The notes: a model not told the origin generated them from the sequence alone. A stretch of DNA of 64,000 nt from an uncultured Prevotella sp. (GCA_947164965.1 CAMUYR010000003.1:62001-126000), one strand, 5' to 3'. Shown: positions 40,694-50,548, counted from the stretch's first letter. Numbers and translations: made by a program.

Positions 40694-41491
40694 TTATATT
40701 ATTATTTGTTTTGCCCAATTTAGAATATCTGGTGTTGCCTCCATAATAAATTCTTGCCCAATTCTAGCTGATTTGAAATATCCATCTTTCCATGGATTGG
40801 GATTACATGTAATATATACATTCCTAAAGAATGAGGGCAAATCCCAGCATCCACGAGTATAACCACTTTTTGTTAATACTCTATCAAGTCTATAATCAAG
40901 TACGCCACTTCCATAAAGACTATTATTGAATGACAAATGGTCAGAAGGAAGAAATATGGCATTCTTTCCCTTCCGCCACGAATCATCATATGATACATGA
41001 GGATGAGTTAGCAGCCATTGGGGAACATCAGATTTCTTATCTATAATCTCACCGACTTGTAAATATCCATAAATTATATGTAAATCTGGTGCATGCTTTT
41101 TATAAACAAGTCTCCCATTAACAATTTCTGTCGCTTTAAACCATCCAAAGAAGAGAAAAATGTCCCCAATGGAAACATTGTTGTTTCTAAGAAGGGTAAG
41201 AGCAGAACTCATTTGTCCAAATGCCGGTCTCCATCCTTTCTCTCTATTTCTCACATTATCTCTAAGGTCTGGATCAAGGTGGCAATGGCTCTCATTATTA
41301 ATCTTTGATCGAGGATTTAGAGAACGTATAATCTCATAATAAGACATGTCGTTCCATGCTATGTTTGAATATGTATTATCCAGATCATTCGATGGTATTG
41401 GCATTGACAATAAAGTACCATCAGGCAATATTGGACTTGGTTGCCCTCCATTTCCAGAATCAAACCCTTTTCTACTAAGTATTAATTTCAT
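40694..41491 (-). CDS. Nmad3 domain protein (nucleotide modification associated domain 3)
   Basis: 265 residues. The start MKLILSRKGFDSGNGGQPSP, then PIPSNDLDNTYSNIAW, CHLDPDLRDN, GDIFLFFGWFKATE, and LHIIYGYLQVGEII agree with what I recall of Nmad3, a domain found with enzymes that make hypermodified bases or edit nucleotides. The upstream neighbour, 44 bases away, joins a deoxyribosyltransferase-like to a uracil-DNA-glycosylase-like domain, which supports a role in base or nucleotide chemistry. The exact reaction is unknown. Confidence 0.7.
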   Translation of the reverse strand: MKLILSRKGFDSGNGGQPSPILPDGTLLSMPIPSNDLDNTYSNIAWNDMSYYEIIRSLNPRSKINNESHCHLDPDLRDNVRNREKGWRPAFGQMSSALTLLRNNNVSIGDIFLFFGWFKATEIVNGRLVYKKHAPDLHIIYGYLQVGEIIDKKSDVPQWLLTHPHVSYDDSWRKGKNAIFLPSDHLSFNNSLYGSGVLDYRLDRVLTKSGYTRGCWDLPSFFRNVYITCNPNPWKDGYFKSARIGQEFIMEATPDILNWAKQIII

Positions 41492-41535
41492 CGCTCAATA
41501 AACTTTCTTGTTGATAAAAGATAAAAGGCAAAGAA

Positions 41536-43125
41536 TCAAATTCCCAACTTTTGCATTTCACTCCTTAAATATAATGCAATAGCTCCAAAATCATCATTAG
41601 ACACCCTACCACTTGGATGAGGGATACCATAGACAGGAATATCATTCCAAAGCCCCTTCATAATAATACTCTTACAAGAATAACGCGTCTTCCATCCATG
41701 GAGTTTTTTGTTCATCGCAAAATCTATCAAATCCGCATCTGTTTCTTGGAGTGTATTGATTCTCTCCACTTGGTTAAACTTAAATTGTCTATTCAGGTTA
41801 TTAAAACAATCTGGTACAGAAAGACACACAATACACTTGGGCTTAAAAATGTCCTGTATAACCTCTCCTGTAAATTGAAGACATTTACTTATGGCCTCAT
41901 TACTGCCTGATAATTTCTTAAACTCATTTATATTGTTAGTCCCAAAATAGATCGCATTAAAGAAAACAAAATGACCATCCTCTATTGGCGTTGTATAATC
42001 TGCCCATTCAAAGGACCAACGCAATGGCGCCCAGATAGGCCACTTATTTCTTTCTTCTGTATAGAAAAATGGATTACCATTATAAAATCTTTCTCGTATT
42101 TTTTCGATGGGTAAGACAGGTCCCATTTCATGAGGATTATACCCAAGAAACACTACATCTACCTCTTTGTCCAAAACTGGTTTTGATTGAAATGTTCCGC
42201 AAGTTACATTTAACCTAGAACTCTCGTCTACAAGGAAAGTGCACACTCTTGACACCCATTCGTCGTATCGTTGTTTTACAGATTGGCTCCCCATTTCTTC
42301 AGGATTGATTGTTACTATTGATAATTCCATTTCTGCCCCTCCTTTTCTTGTCTGCCAAACAATATCAAAGCCATCCAAACTATCTCCAATCTTTTCGAGA
42401 TATGCTTCAGGATTTGACGAGCCGCAGAGGGTTACAGCAAGTTTCTTAGATGATTGAAGCAAATCCATATATTCATTACGAACGGCCTCTATGATGAATT
42501 GAAGCTGCTCTTCTTCGTTGGTGCCCTCTCCTTTGATGCGGATTTCAGAGACGCTATCAGCATCATAAAGATATTGCAGATCATAGAAGTCAATGGAAAG
42601 CAAACCATTCACTTGCAATATTCCACATACCACAGCATCGATATTTTTCCACTGATAGGGCCAGGGACCTTTGCAAGTATTGTATTCTGCGATTGCTTTT
42701 TTTTGCTTTTCTTTATAATCACGCTCTGCAAGATCAATAACATCATCAGAGATTCTATTCGCATCATAGAGTTCACACAATGCAGCATAGTTCTCATAGA
42801 TGCTAGGCTTCTTGCAGTTTTCAAGATATACTATCGACTTACCTTTGAATTCTGCATAGGCAATTTCACGTTTGGTGCTTTCGCCAATATAGCCACCCAC
42901 ATTGACAACAAAAATCTCATCTGCCAAATCTATCTTTGCCAAATGCTGGCGATCCAACATATCTTTCACGCCCTCCGTCCATACCTCATCATCTCCAGAA
43001 TGACCAAAGAGACCCACAGAAATTACGATATTGCCTTCGAGGGTCAGACGCTTTTGAGCTTCCAAGAATTCATCCTTGAAACGTGTACTGCCACAGAGGG
43101 TTATAACTTTAAATCCATTAATCAT
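41536..43125 (-). CDS. Fusion of deoxyribosyltransferase-like and uracil-DNA-glycosylase-like domains
   Basis: 529 residues. N-terminal domain (about 1-110) is nucleoside 2-deoxyribosyltransferase-like: VITLCGSTRFKDEFLEAQKR, then FVVNVGGYIGESTKREIAYA. The middle (about 110-310) is unassigned, with repeats of acidic and aromatic segments. The C-terminal domain (about 320-529) looks like the UDG superfamily: VDVVFLGYNPHEMG in place of the water-activating motif and IPVYGIPHPSGRVSND with the HPS loop. The mix suggests removal or exchange of bases in nucleotides or DNA. It heads an operon with Nmad3, driven by TATCTTTGT at 43152-43160. Confidence 0.65.
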   Translation of the reverse strand: MINGFKVITLCGSTRFKDEFLEAQKRLTLEGNIVISVGLFGHSGDDEVWTEGVKDMLDRQHLAKIDLADEIFVVNVGGYIGESTKREIAYAEFKGKSIVYLENCKKPSIYENYAALCELYDANRISDDVIDLAERDYKEKQKKAIAEYNTCKGPWPYQWKNIDAVVCGILQVNGLLSIDFYDLQYLYDADSVSEIRIKGEGTNEEEQLQFIIEAVRNEYMDLLQSSKKLAVTLCGSSNPEAYLEKIGDSLDGFDIVWQTRKGGAEMELSIVTINPEEMGSQSVKQRYDEWVSRVCTFLVDESSRLNVTCGTFQSKPVLDKEVDVVFLGYNPHEMGPVLPIEKIRERFYNGNPFFYTEERNKWPIWAPLRWSFEWADYTTPIEDGHFVFFNAIYFGTNNINEFKKLSGSNEAISKCLQFTGEVIQDIFKPKCIVCLSVPDCFNNLNRQFKFNQVERINTLQETDADLIDFAMNKKLHGWKTRYSCKSIIMKGLWNDIPVYGIPHPSGRVSNDDFGAIALYLRSEMQKLGI

Positions 43126-43206
43126 AAGCCATATTTACTATTTTAGGTGCAACAAAGATACGACATTATTTTGAATAAAGCTACAGATTAACATAATTTC
43201 GTATAA

Positions 43207-43611
43207 CTATCTATTGTCTTTAGGACCATAATAGGTCATTTCCCAGAATAAACCAGCAGCCAGTTCCACCTCGCTGATTTCAACATCTTTATCCACTCTC
43301 ACCTTCATACTCAGCACCTCGATCATGTCTTTCTGGTCAGCAACAGAGTAGCAAAAAACATTCTTCTCCTTAACATGGCAATTCATATCAATGGACGGGC
43401 TTGTATGTTCCCAACGAGAGGCAAGCCGGATATGGCAATTCGTAGGTTTTGTCTCACATTCGGTCCAATGTTTATAAAGATCCCTGAACACCTGAATACT
43501 AGCTTCAGAGAAATGCCGCCCGCTATTCACCACAAAGAGGTGATTTAAATGTGGCAGTATGCTATCAAAGTCATACTTCTTAAATAATTCTGATACTGTT
43601 ATTTGTTTCAT
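43207..43611 (-). CDS. Short DUF6557 protein
   Basis: 134 residues: MKQITVSELFKKYDFDSILP, then HIRLASRWEHTSPSIDMNCH, VEISEVELAAGLFWEMTYYG. It matches the DUF6557 part of the 38168-39190 gene in order and spacing, without the extra domain. Function unknown. It follows the AAA ATPase gene by 18 bases. Confidence 0.65.
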   Translation of the reverse strand: MKQITVSELFKKYDFDSILPHLNHLFVVNSGRHFSEASIQVFRDLYKHWTECETKPTNCHIRLASRWEHTSPSIDMNCHVKEKNVFCYSVADQKDMIEVLSMKVRVDKDVEISEVELAAGLFWEMTYYGPKDNR

Positions 43612-43629
43612 AATCTCAATTATTATCTA

Positions 43630-45282
43630 TTAAAAACCAATTTTCCTACATTCTTTTGTATCTAAGCGCTCATTGTCGCAGTACGAAGTGATTTTGTCAA
43701 TGTCGTTATCCGACTTTCCATGAAGGATATTGCCAATGGTATAATGGCGCGCGACGTTCTCTATCTGACCACCACTGAAATCATACTTTGTGGCAAGAGT
43801 ACGTGTAACACTCTCATCGAGAGCAGGAATCATCTCATGCCAGATGTTCATTCTGGCTTCAAGAGTAGGCTTGTCAAACTTAATCTTATAGAGGAAACGG
43901 CGCTCGAATGCATTATCCATATTTCCTGCAAGATTGGTGGTGGCTATAAGGATACCATCAAGGTCTTCCATCTCCTGAAGGATGATGTTCTGTATGGAAT
44001 TCTCCATTTTATTGGCAGCAGTCTGTGCCCCTTCCATACGCTGATTGATAATAGCATCAGCCTCGTTGAAGAGAAGGATGGGCGTCACTTTGCTCTTTTT
44101 GACTTTGCTGCGGTAATTGTCGAATAGTCTCTTTATATTTTTCTCGCTTTCTCCCACCCAACAACTCTTGAGTTGGGATAGATTCACTTGAACAATATCT
44201 CGCCCCGTTTGGCGAGCAAGCTGTAGTACAGTTTCTGTTTTTCCAGTACCAGGCGCGCCATAAAACAAACAGGTAAAGCCACAACGGAAACCGGAATCTT
44301 TCATGCGACTATGAATCTCCTTGTAGTGGGTGTCATCCAACAACTGACTTAGTTCTGTTATTTGGGACTGAATACTGTTGCCATAGAACAGTTTCTTTGT
44401 AGTGATACTATTACAGCCAATCCAGTCTTCATACTTGCTTTTTATACATCTGTTAGAAATATTGAGTTCATCGAAAAGATCGTCTTTTGCTTTCTGTGTC
44501 ATACGAAACACTTCACGATCCACCATGCCGTCATCATTGTTATATTCTATAAGGTTGTACCAGAAAAGCTGATGGTGACCACGATTCAGCTTTCCTCTTA
44601 TTTTACTCCAATCTCTCTTGTTATCATACAACCAATCCAAATCATAATAGCGGATATAATCATCCTCATTGTTGACGAATAGATGAGAGAATAGTACAAG
44701 AAGCATTTCGTCATTTGTTTCGAGGTATTGATCTTTCACTTTCTGAACATACTTTATTTGGGGATTGTCCGTAAACAATGATTGTATTTTGGATGCCATG
44801 GTTTCAAAAGTCAATTCATTGTCCTTACGCTGTTCAAAGATATCCTCCAATTCCGCAAAGAGTTCTAAGCACGTGAGGTTCGTACACTTTCTTGGAACAT
44901 ATTTCTCATTACGCTTGAATGCTTCAATTACATCAAAAGGAACCCGATAACTGGCTCTTCCATGCTTTTCACGGCGACAACGGATAAACTCCCTATTTTC
45001 TAAAATGTCTGTATAGCGAAGGATACAGACAGATGGACAATTCACGTATTCACAAATATCTTTGAACTGAATGGTGCCATTATCGCTCCAATTAATGAAC
45101 AAGGCTATCATCACAGACTCTTCCTTTGTTAATTCGAGTTTCTCGGACATATACTTAATGTATTTGCCCGCTTTACGATAGAACTCCTTATTCAGATGGG
45201 AATCCTTTGCTTGTTCCACTATCTTTTCTACTGCTAACAGCAGGTCTATCTCCTTTGCTGATTTCGTTTTCTTATCTTCCAT
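43630..45282 (-). CDS. AAA+ ATPase with helical N-terminal half
   Basis: 550 residues. The N-terminal 310 residues are helical with winged-helix-like stretches (IQFKDICEYVNCPSVCILRY) and an unassigned middle. The AAA domain follows: LFYGAPGTGKTETVLQLARQ (Walker A), ILLFNEADAIINQRM (Walker B variant NEAD), IQNIILQEMEDLDGILIATT (sensor 1), FERRFLYKIKFDKP (arginine finger). Closest in type to the FIDGETIN/SpoVK-like remodelers found in accessory DNA. The substrate is unknown. It is co-transcribed with the short DUF6557 gene. Confidence 0.75.
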   Translation of the reverse strand: MEDKKTKSAKEIDLLLAVEKIVEQAKDSHLNKEFYRKAGKYIKYMSEKLELTKEESVMIALFINWSDNGTIQFKDICEYVNCPSVCILRYTDILENREFIRCRREKHGRASYRVPFDVIEAFKRNEKYVPRKCTNLTCLELFAELEDIFEQRKDNELTFETMASKIQSLFTDNPQIKYVQKVKDQYLETNDEMLLVLFSHLFVNNEDDYIRYYDLDWLYDNKRDWSKIRGKLNRGHHQLFWYNLIEYNNDDGMVDREVFRMTQKAKDDLFDELNISNRCIKSKYEDWIGCNSITTKKLFYGNSIQSQITELSQLLDDTHYKEIHSRMKDSGFRCGFTCLFYGAPGTGKTETVLQLARQTGRDIVQVNLSQLKSCWVGESEKNIKRLFDNYRSKVKKSKVTPILLFNEADAIINQRMEGAQTAANKMENSIQNIILQEMEDLDGILIATTNLAGNMDNAFERRFLYKIKFDKPTLEARMNIWHEMIPALDESVTRTLATKYDFSGGQIENVARHYTIGNILHGKSDNDIDKITSYCDNERLDTKECRKIGF

Positions 45283-45307
45283 CTTCTTACATTTTAATGT
45301 TCACGAT

Positions 45308-45346
45308 GCAAAGATAAAAGAAAGGTGTGCCGTTGGAGGGCACACC
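45308..45346 (-). promoter_or_regulatory. Fused terminator and promoter, copy 2
   Basis: Stem GGTGTGCC / GGCACACC (45324-45331, 45339-45346) followed on the minus strand by a T-rich tract and -7 TATCTTTGC (45308-45316). Compared with copy 1 at 39218 the flanks are alike (TCACGWTGCAAAGATAAAAG) while the stem differs on both sides. Confidence 0.65.
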
Positions 45347-45436
45347 CTATGAGAATCATTTCATTATTCTTATTTTTTCTTTCTTTTATTAAGATGATAA
45401 TGTGGCGTGAATAAGTTGATAAATGAAGTAACTAGT

Positions 45437-46423
45437 TCAGTTCTTCTGATTAATCAGATTGACTACGACTTTCACCATCACGTCTTTCTCTTCTGTCTTG
45501 CTCTCAGCAATCATCAGAGTTAGTGCTACGAGGGTGTTATCTGCCAGGCGCTTCGAACCATCTGGGCGATAGAGTATACCATTATTATTCAGGAACCACA
45601 AAAACAACGTGGCAGCAATGCGCTTGTTGCCATCACTGAATGAATGGTTCTTTGTAACCAGATAGAGTAACATGGCAGCCTTCTCCTCTACGCTTGGATA
45701 AAGCTCTTCACCACCAAAGGTCTGATAGATCTGGCCTATGCTGCTTTTGAAGGAGTCATCCTTCTCATTGCCAAAGAGAGCAGAGCCACCAAATTTCTCA
45801 CGTAAGCCATTAATGGCCTCCATTGCATTCTCATAGGTAGCATGGAAGGCTTCCTGCTTAGTTGTTTTGTCTATCGTCAATCGCTCGTAGTCGTAATTGT
45901 CAAGTGTGTCAAGGGCGTAGGTATAGTCTACCACAACGTTCAGCAGATCCTGAGTTTCTATTGTATCAGATAATTCTTGGTGCTGTAACGTGCGCCCAAT
46001 CACCTGAACCATCTGGCGCAGTTCGCCAATCTGCTCCTTGCGAATGCGCTCGTTGATGACATAGCCCTTTATGAGATACTCCTTCAAGATACGATTAGCC
46101 CATTGACGGAACTTGATACCACGTTTAGTATTAACTCGATAACCAACAGAGATAATCATGTCCAAATTGTACATTGTCTTCGTACGATTGACCATACGAT
46201 TACCTTCTTTTTGAACTTGTCGGAATTTCCGACATGTTGAAATCTTATCTAATTCATCATCCTCATAGATATGCTGAACGTGCTCAAGAATATTAGTTCT
46301 CGATGACTTGAACAACTTTACCATCTGAGCCTGTGTCAACCACACGGTGTCATTCTCCAGACGGACATCAATCTGAGTCTGTCCGTCCTCTGTCTGGTAG
46401 ATTACAATCTGATTCTGCTCCAT
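45437..46423 (-). CDS. RhuM N-terminal domain fused to a Fic/Doc domain
   Basis: 328 residues. The N-terminal part is RhuM-like: VWLTQAQMVKLFKSSRTNIL, then IYEDDELDKIS and MYNLDMIISVGYRVNTKRGI. The C-terminal part is a Fic/Doc domain with the active-site loop HSFSDGNKRIAATLFLW. Fic proteins transfer AMP or phosphate to target proteins, and Doc forms act as toxins. The fusion is common in Bacteroidales accessory DNA. It ends about 90 bases before the fused terminator/promoter of the AAA gene and has its own -7 box at 46438-46446. Confidence 0.85.
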   Translation of the reverse strand: MEQNQIVIYQTEDGQTQIDVRLENDTVWLTQAQMVKLFKSSRTNILEHVQHIYEDDELDKISTCRKFRQVQKEGNRMVNRTKTMYNLDMIISVGYRVNTKRGIKFRQWANRILKEYLIKGYVINERIRKEQIGELRQMVQVIGRTLQHQELSDTIETQDLLNVVVDYTYALDTLDNYDYERLTIDKTTKQEAFHATYENAMEAINGLREKFGGSALFGNEKDDSFKSSIGQIYQTFGGEELYPSVEEKAAMLLYLVTKNHSFSDGNKRIAATLFLWFLNNNGILYRPDGSKRLADNTLVALTLMIAESKTEEKDVMVKVVVNLINQKN

Positions 46424-46487
46424 ACTACTTGATTCTTTGCAAAGATACTACTTTTTCTACATATATAGTATGCAAAAAACGAAAATG

Positions 46488-47411
46488 TTACATCTTTGAG
46501 GGATGTTTTTTACAATAATTATTCCACATATGTTTTGAAATGTCTGCCATCACATCACGAAACCATTTGGGCTCCAAAACCTCTATGTCACAACCTTGTG
46601 ATAGAATCTCCTGACGGAAGTCGAACGTTGGACGCAGGCGAACAGTAAAAATGCTGTATTCATCCGTCCGTTCTATCTCCTGTTGAGTCTGATGCAAAGT
46701 CAGCGAACGCAGATAATTAGCCTGTCCTGCCGATACCTTAAACTTTACGGTCTCAACCTTAACGCTCTGGTCGGCAATGATGCCAAAGCTGTCCTGGAAA
46801 AACTCCTCAGGAACGAAGTCCTTGGGATATTTGAATGTAGTTTCTTTTAGTTCCAGCCAATGAACACGATCTAGGGCGTAGATCATAATCTTGTCAAAGT
46901 AAGGGCTACGGGCAACCAAATACCACCGTTGTTTAAAAGCCTTCAGACAAAGGGGCTCCACCTCAAAAATATTTGCCTCGTCTCGCCAAAAACTCTGATA
47001 AGTCATGCCAAGCACCAAGTTCTTCTTCAGTGCCTCTAGAATAGCAGGCAGGTATTGCTCGCCATCAGGAATAGCTTCAAACAGCACCTTGTCTTTGATG
47101 CTGATATTCTCGACCATCAGATTACTCACAGTCAACGTATTAAACAGCCAACTGCGCATCGAGCCATTTTTCAGCTCGTCTGCATTTTGGATATAATAGC
47201 GGTATCTGCCACACTGCTCATTTTCGATGATGAGGCCAAACATCTCTTCGATGGCAATGCGCCATTTATGAAATGTCCTCAACGGAAGCTGGTTCCCCTC
47301 ACTCAGGTCGTTGTCAAGCCATTTTTCGTTGATTTCTTCAAAGGTAATCTTCTTGGCTTTATAGATGGTTTCTACCAGCCAAACATACTTGTTTAATAGA
47401 TTCTTTGCCAT
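46488..47411 (-). CDS. WYL domain transcriptional regulator
   Basis: 307 residues. A helical, winged-helix-like N-terminus (LPLRTFHKWRIAIEEMFGLI) is followed by a WYL domain (PLCLKAFKQRWYLVARSP) and the usual C-terminal WCX part (CDIEVLEPKWFRDVMADI). WYL regulators bind nucleotides or ssDNA and often control defence islands. It is the first minus-strand gene of the second accessory block and may govern it (inference). A -7 box TATCTTTGC (minus strand) sits about 20 bases upstream. Confidence 0.85.
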   Translation of the reverse strand: MAKNLLNKYVWLVETIYKAKKITFEEINEKWLDNDLSEGNQLPLRTFHKWRIAIEEMFGLIIENEQCGRYRYYIQNADELKNGSMRSWLFNTLTVSNLMVENISIKDKVLFEAIPDGEQYLPAILEALKKNLVLGMTYQSFWRDEANIFEVEPLCLKAFKQRWYLVARSPYFDKIMIYALDRVHWLELKETTFKYPKDFVPEEFFQDSFGIIADQSVKVETVKFKVSAGQANYLRSLTLHQTQQEIERTDEYSIFTVRLRPTFDFRQEILSQGCDIEVLEPKWFRDVMADISKHMWNNYCKKHPSKM

Positions 47412-47568
47412 ACTTTATATCGTTTGATGGTGCAAAGATACAAAAAAGGTGTGAATTATTGAGGCACAGGTTTGAAAAACTATCGATTTTGAAATTATAT
47501 TTTATCTTCCAATTCAACATTTACCATTGGTTGCTACAATAGTGATAGCTTATTGTCTTTGCGGATAA

Positions 47569-47720
47569 ATGCCACTATAGGGTGTAGCCTAATACCCCCT
47601 GCTTGCAGGGAATGCCACAATTGTGGTAGCCTAATCCCACCCATGCGGGATGATGCCACAACAGGGGTAGCCTACTACCCCTTTATGGCCCCAATGCCGC
47701 AATGGGAGTTGCCGCACACC
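47569..47720. repeat. Tandem array of 41-43-base structured units
   Basis: Four units start at 47569, 47612, 47653 and 47694 with ATGCCAC or ATGCCGC. Units 1-3 continue with 4-6 variable bases, then GTAGCCTA. Around this core the flanks pair, with different bases in each unit: GGGT...ACCC, GTGG...CCAC, GGGGTAG...CTACCCC. A second small hairpin follows in units 1 and 2 (CCCTG/CAGGG; CCC/GGG). No reading frame crosses it. The rest of the 460-base gap between the WYL gene and the lipoprotein gene holds the WYL promoter at about 47430 and -7 TATCTTTGT (47840-47848) for the next gene. Confidence 0.7.
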
Positions 47721-47871
47721 AAGGTTGAGCAAGCTCATCGGACTGTAGACAAGGATTGTCATTACTCCGTTTTACCTTTAATTTAAGGCCCAAACAGCAT
47801 TAATTTTCAAAATTCGTAATCAGTTACAACTTTTTTTCGTATCTTTGTAACCGCAAAACGTAACTAATCGA

Positions 47872-48441
47872 ATGATGAAGAAACTGATATGTGCTTTGCT
47901 GATAGCTGTCGTCGGCTTTTCGTGGACAGCTTGTGGTGGTAAGAAAAAGAGTGAGGATATCATAGCGCCACGCCAGGAGAAGGTGACGCCCCAGGGACCG
48001 ATCAGTATGCAGGAGTATACAGATAGCCGTGATGTACCCTGGATAGGTAAGCAGTATCGTGTAGCCGTTCACCGCCAGTCGTGCGACTCGCTGCCTAAGG
48101 TGAAGGACGAGACGGGACAGGCTTTCGTTGACAACGCCATCTCGGTGGCTATCACGCGTCAGGATGGCAGCATCTTTTTCACGCGTCGGTTTACCAAGAA
48201 AGATTTCCTGAAATATCTGGATGCCGACTATACCAAGACAGGCATCCTGGAAGGTCTGGTATTCGACAAGGCCAATGGTGACTGGCTAGAATTCGCGGCC
48301 AGCGTCAGCCATCCGCAGACTGATGAGTATATCCCTCTGGTGGTTCGTATCTCACGTATGGGAGAGGTGGCCATTGCCCGCGACACCAGTCTTGATACCA
48401 CTTCCGATTCGAAGCCTGAAGCGGAAGACGAGGATATTTAA
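47872..48441 (+). CDS. DUF4738 lipoprotein
   Basis: 189 residues. N-terminus MMKKLICALLIAVVGFSWTA with lipobox WTACGG, so a lipoprotein. The folded part from about 40 (RDVPWIGKQYRVAVHRQSCD) with FVDNAISVAITRQDGSIFFT and FLKYLDADYT matches DUF4738, of unknown function. The C-terminus is acidic (KPEAEDEDI). Own promoter TATCTTTGT 23 bases before the ATG. Converges with the HAD hydrolase gene, 9 bases apart. Confidence 0.75.
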   Translation: MMKKLICALLIAVVGFSWTACGGKKKSEDIIAPRQEKVTPQGPISMQEYTDSRDVPWIGKQYRVAVHRQSCDSLPKVKDETGQAFVDNAISVAITRQDGSIFFTRRFTKKDFLKYLDADYTKTGILEGLVFDKANGDWLEFAASVSHPQTDEYIPLVVRISRMGEVAIARDTSLDTTSDSKPEAEDEDI

Positions 48442-48450
48442 TCCAAAAGC

Positions 48451-49173
48451 TTAGAATAGCGACTGCCACGCATCGCTCAAGGCAGTCATACGGGGAAACA
48501 CCATGTTGGCCCCCTCTTCGGTCAGTGCACTATCGGGTAGGGGACCGGTGTTGACAGCAATCGTCATGCAACGTGCAGCTACTGCTGCTCGGACACCCAA
48601 TGGGGCATTCTCCACGACAACCGTCTCCCAAGGTTCTACGCCGCACTTCATCATGCCTTTCAGATAAGGTTCGGGATGAGGCTTCCCGTGAGTCACATCG
48701 AAGGCTGTCACGATGAGGTCCTCCTGCAATAATCCGTCAAAATCGATGAGCAGCTTATCCAACAAGGCATGCTGAGCACTACCTGTGACGACGCAGATAT
48801 TCTTGCCCTGTGCCTTGATTTGCGCCATCAGTGTCTTGATGCCAGGCATGATTTGTGCAGGGTGCGTCTTGGTGCGTTCAGCAAAGAGTGTAGCCTTGTG
48901 GGCATACATCTCTGATGCCTCCTCGTCAGTCAGTTCCCGCTGCCATTGGTTGCGAGCCAGCGTCTTGATGGTCTCAACGCCACGCATACCTTCGTAGGTG
49001 TAAGCGCCTTCATAGGGCATGTCTAAACCGAAGTGGGCCATTGATTCGTGCCAGCTGACAGAGTGGTTGGGCATCGAGTCGTAGATGACGCCATCCATAT
49101 CGAAAAGCACGGCTTTTGGGCTGAATTGCCCAAAGCCGTGTCTTTCTAAGTATTGCTTGATTGCTTTATTCAT
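48451..49173 (-). CDS. HAD-superfamily hydrolase, beta-phosphoglucomutase-like
   Basis: 240 residues from ATG 49171-49173. Motif [14 protein letters not shown] with both aspartates, motif II VVTGSA, Lys in [15 protein letters not shown], and motif [19 protein letters not shown] cap domain of four helices (about 35-100) puts it among beta-phosphoglucomutases and sugar-phosphate phosphatases. It overlaps the 3' end of pgi by 8 bases, suggesting a role in sugar phosphate metabolism. Confidence 0.85.
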   Translation of the reverse strand: MNKAIKQYLERHGFGQFSPKAVLFDMDGVIYDSMPNHSVSWHESMAHFGLDMPYEGAYTYEGMRGVETIKTLARNQWQRELTDEEASEMYAHKATLFAERTKTHPAQIMPGIKTLMAQIKAQGKNICVVTGSAQHALLDKLLIDFDGLLQEDLIVTAFDVTHGKPHPEPYLKGMMKCGVEPWETVVVENAPLGVRAAVAARCMTIAVNTGPLPDSALTEEGANMVFPRMTALSDAWQSLF

Positions 49174-50518
49174 TAGCAAGTCTAGCCTTGATAGCCTTGC
49201 TGTCTTCCTCGTAGCCGGGCTTGTCGAGCAGTGCAAACATGTTCTTCTTGTAAGCCTCTACACCAGGCTGGTTGAATGGGTTGACACCCAGTATATTGCC
49301 GCTGATGCCACAAGCAATCTCGAAGAAGTAGATGAGCTGTCCGATGTAGTATTCGTTCAGTTCAGGAACACTGACGCGGATGTTGGGAACACCACCGTCG
49401 ACGTGAGCCAGACGAGTGCCGAGCTCAGCCATCTTGTTCACCTCGTCGACACGCTTGCCAGCCAGGAAGTTCAGACCGTCCAGGTTCTCCTCGTCGCTGG
49501 GGAACAGCAGGCTGCGATTAGGCTTCTCGATGCTGATAACTGTCTCGAAGATGGTGCGCTCGCCGTCCTGAATCCACTGACCCATAGAGTGCAGGTCGGT
49601 GGTGAAGTCGCAAGAAGCAGGGAAGATACCCTTCTTGTCCTTACCCTCGCTCTCTCCGTACAGCTGTTTCCACCATTCAGAGATGAAGTGCAGCTTAGGC
49701 TGGTAGTTCACCATGATCTCGATCTTCTTGCCAGCACCATAGAGTCCGTTGCGCACAGCAGCATACTGTGCAGCCAGATTCTCCTCAAAGGGCACGTCCT
49801 TGCCACAAGCCTTCTCCATATCGGTAGCACCCTGTACGAGCGCCTTGATATCGAAGCCGGCACAAGCGATAGGCAGCAAGCCTACTGGTGTGAGCACTGA
49901 GAAGCGACCACCTACGTTATCGGGGATGATAAAGCTCTTGTAGCCTTCCTTGTCAGCACATGTGCGGGCAGCACCACGCTTAGCGTCAGTAACAGCTACA
50001 ATCACGTCCTTGGCAGCCTCTTTGCCCATCTGAGCCTCGCACTGCTTCTTGAGCAGACGGAAGGTGAGGGCTGTCTCGGTGGTGGTACCACTCTTCGAGA
50101 TGTTGATGACGCCAAACTTCTTATCCTTCAAATACTCCGTCATCTCTGAGAGATAGTCCTCGCCGATGTTGTTACCAGCAAAGAGGATGATGGGGTTCTT
50201 CTGGTCCTGAATGAGCCAAGCAAACGAATTGCCTAAGGCCTCAATCACAGCACGGGCACCCAGATAAGAGCCACCGATACCAGCGACTACGACCACCTCG
50301 CACTTCTCGCGCAGGGTGTTGGCTACAGCCTGTACCTCGTCGAGGAACGCAGGTGTGATGCTGCTGGGCAAGTGGAGCCATCCTAAGAAATCGTTACCGG
50401 GACATGTGCCATTCTCCAAGGCCTCTTGTGCGGCCTTTACCTTAGGCTCGAAAGCCTTTACTGCGCCAGCTTCCAGGAAGCATGCGGCTTTTGTGATGTC
50501 AAGTTTAATGTTGTTCAT
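49166..50518 (-). CDS. pgi: Glucose-6-phosphate isomerase
   Basis: 450 residues, the usual bacterial short form. Converts glucose 6-phosphate to fructose 6-phosphate. Signature stretches: [59 protein letters not shown], and the catalytic Glu/His regions [19 protein letters not shown] and [19 protein letters not shown]. In related genomes lysS, gpsA and pgi lie next to each other; here a C10 peptidase gene stands between gpsA and pgi. Confidence 0.95.
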   Translation of the reverse strand: MNNIKLDITKAACFLEAGAVKAFEPKVKAAQEALENGTCPGNDFLGWLHLPSSITPAFLDEVQAVANTLREKCEVVVVAGIGGSYLGARAVIEALGNSFAWLIQDQKNPIILFAGNNIGEDYLSEMTEYLKDKKFGVINISKSGTTTETALTFRLLKKQCEAQMGKEAAKDVIVAVTDAKRGAARTCADKEGYKSFIIPDNVGGRFSVLTPVGLLPIACAGFDIKALVQGATDMEKACGKDVPFEENLAAQYAAVRNGLYGAGKKIEIMVNYQPKLHFISEWWKQLYGESEGKDKKGIFPASCDFTTDLHSMGQWIQDGERTIFETVISIEKPNRSLLFPSDEENLDGLNFLAGKRVDEVNKMAELGTRLAHVDGGVPNIRVSVPELNEYYIGQLIYFFEIACGISGNILGVNPFNQPGVEAYKKNMFALLDKPGYEEDSKAIKARLANE

Positions 50519-50548
50519 ATTATACTGTTGAGTAAATTTGTTTATCGT

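Noticed and set aside
47569..47720. CRISPR-like array
   Set aside because: Units are 41-43 bases with conserved blocks covering most of the length; there are no unique spacers and no cas genes.
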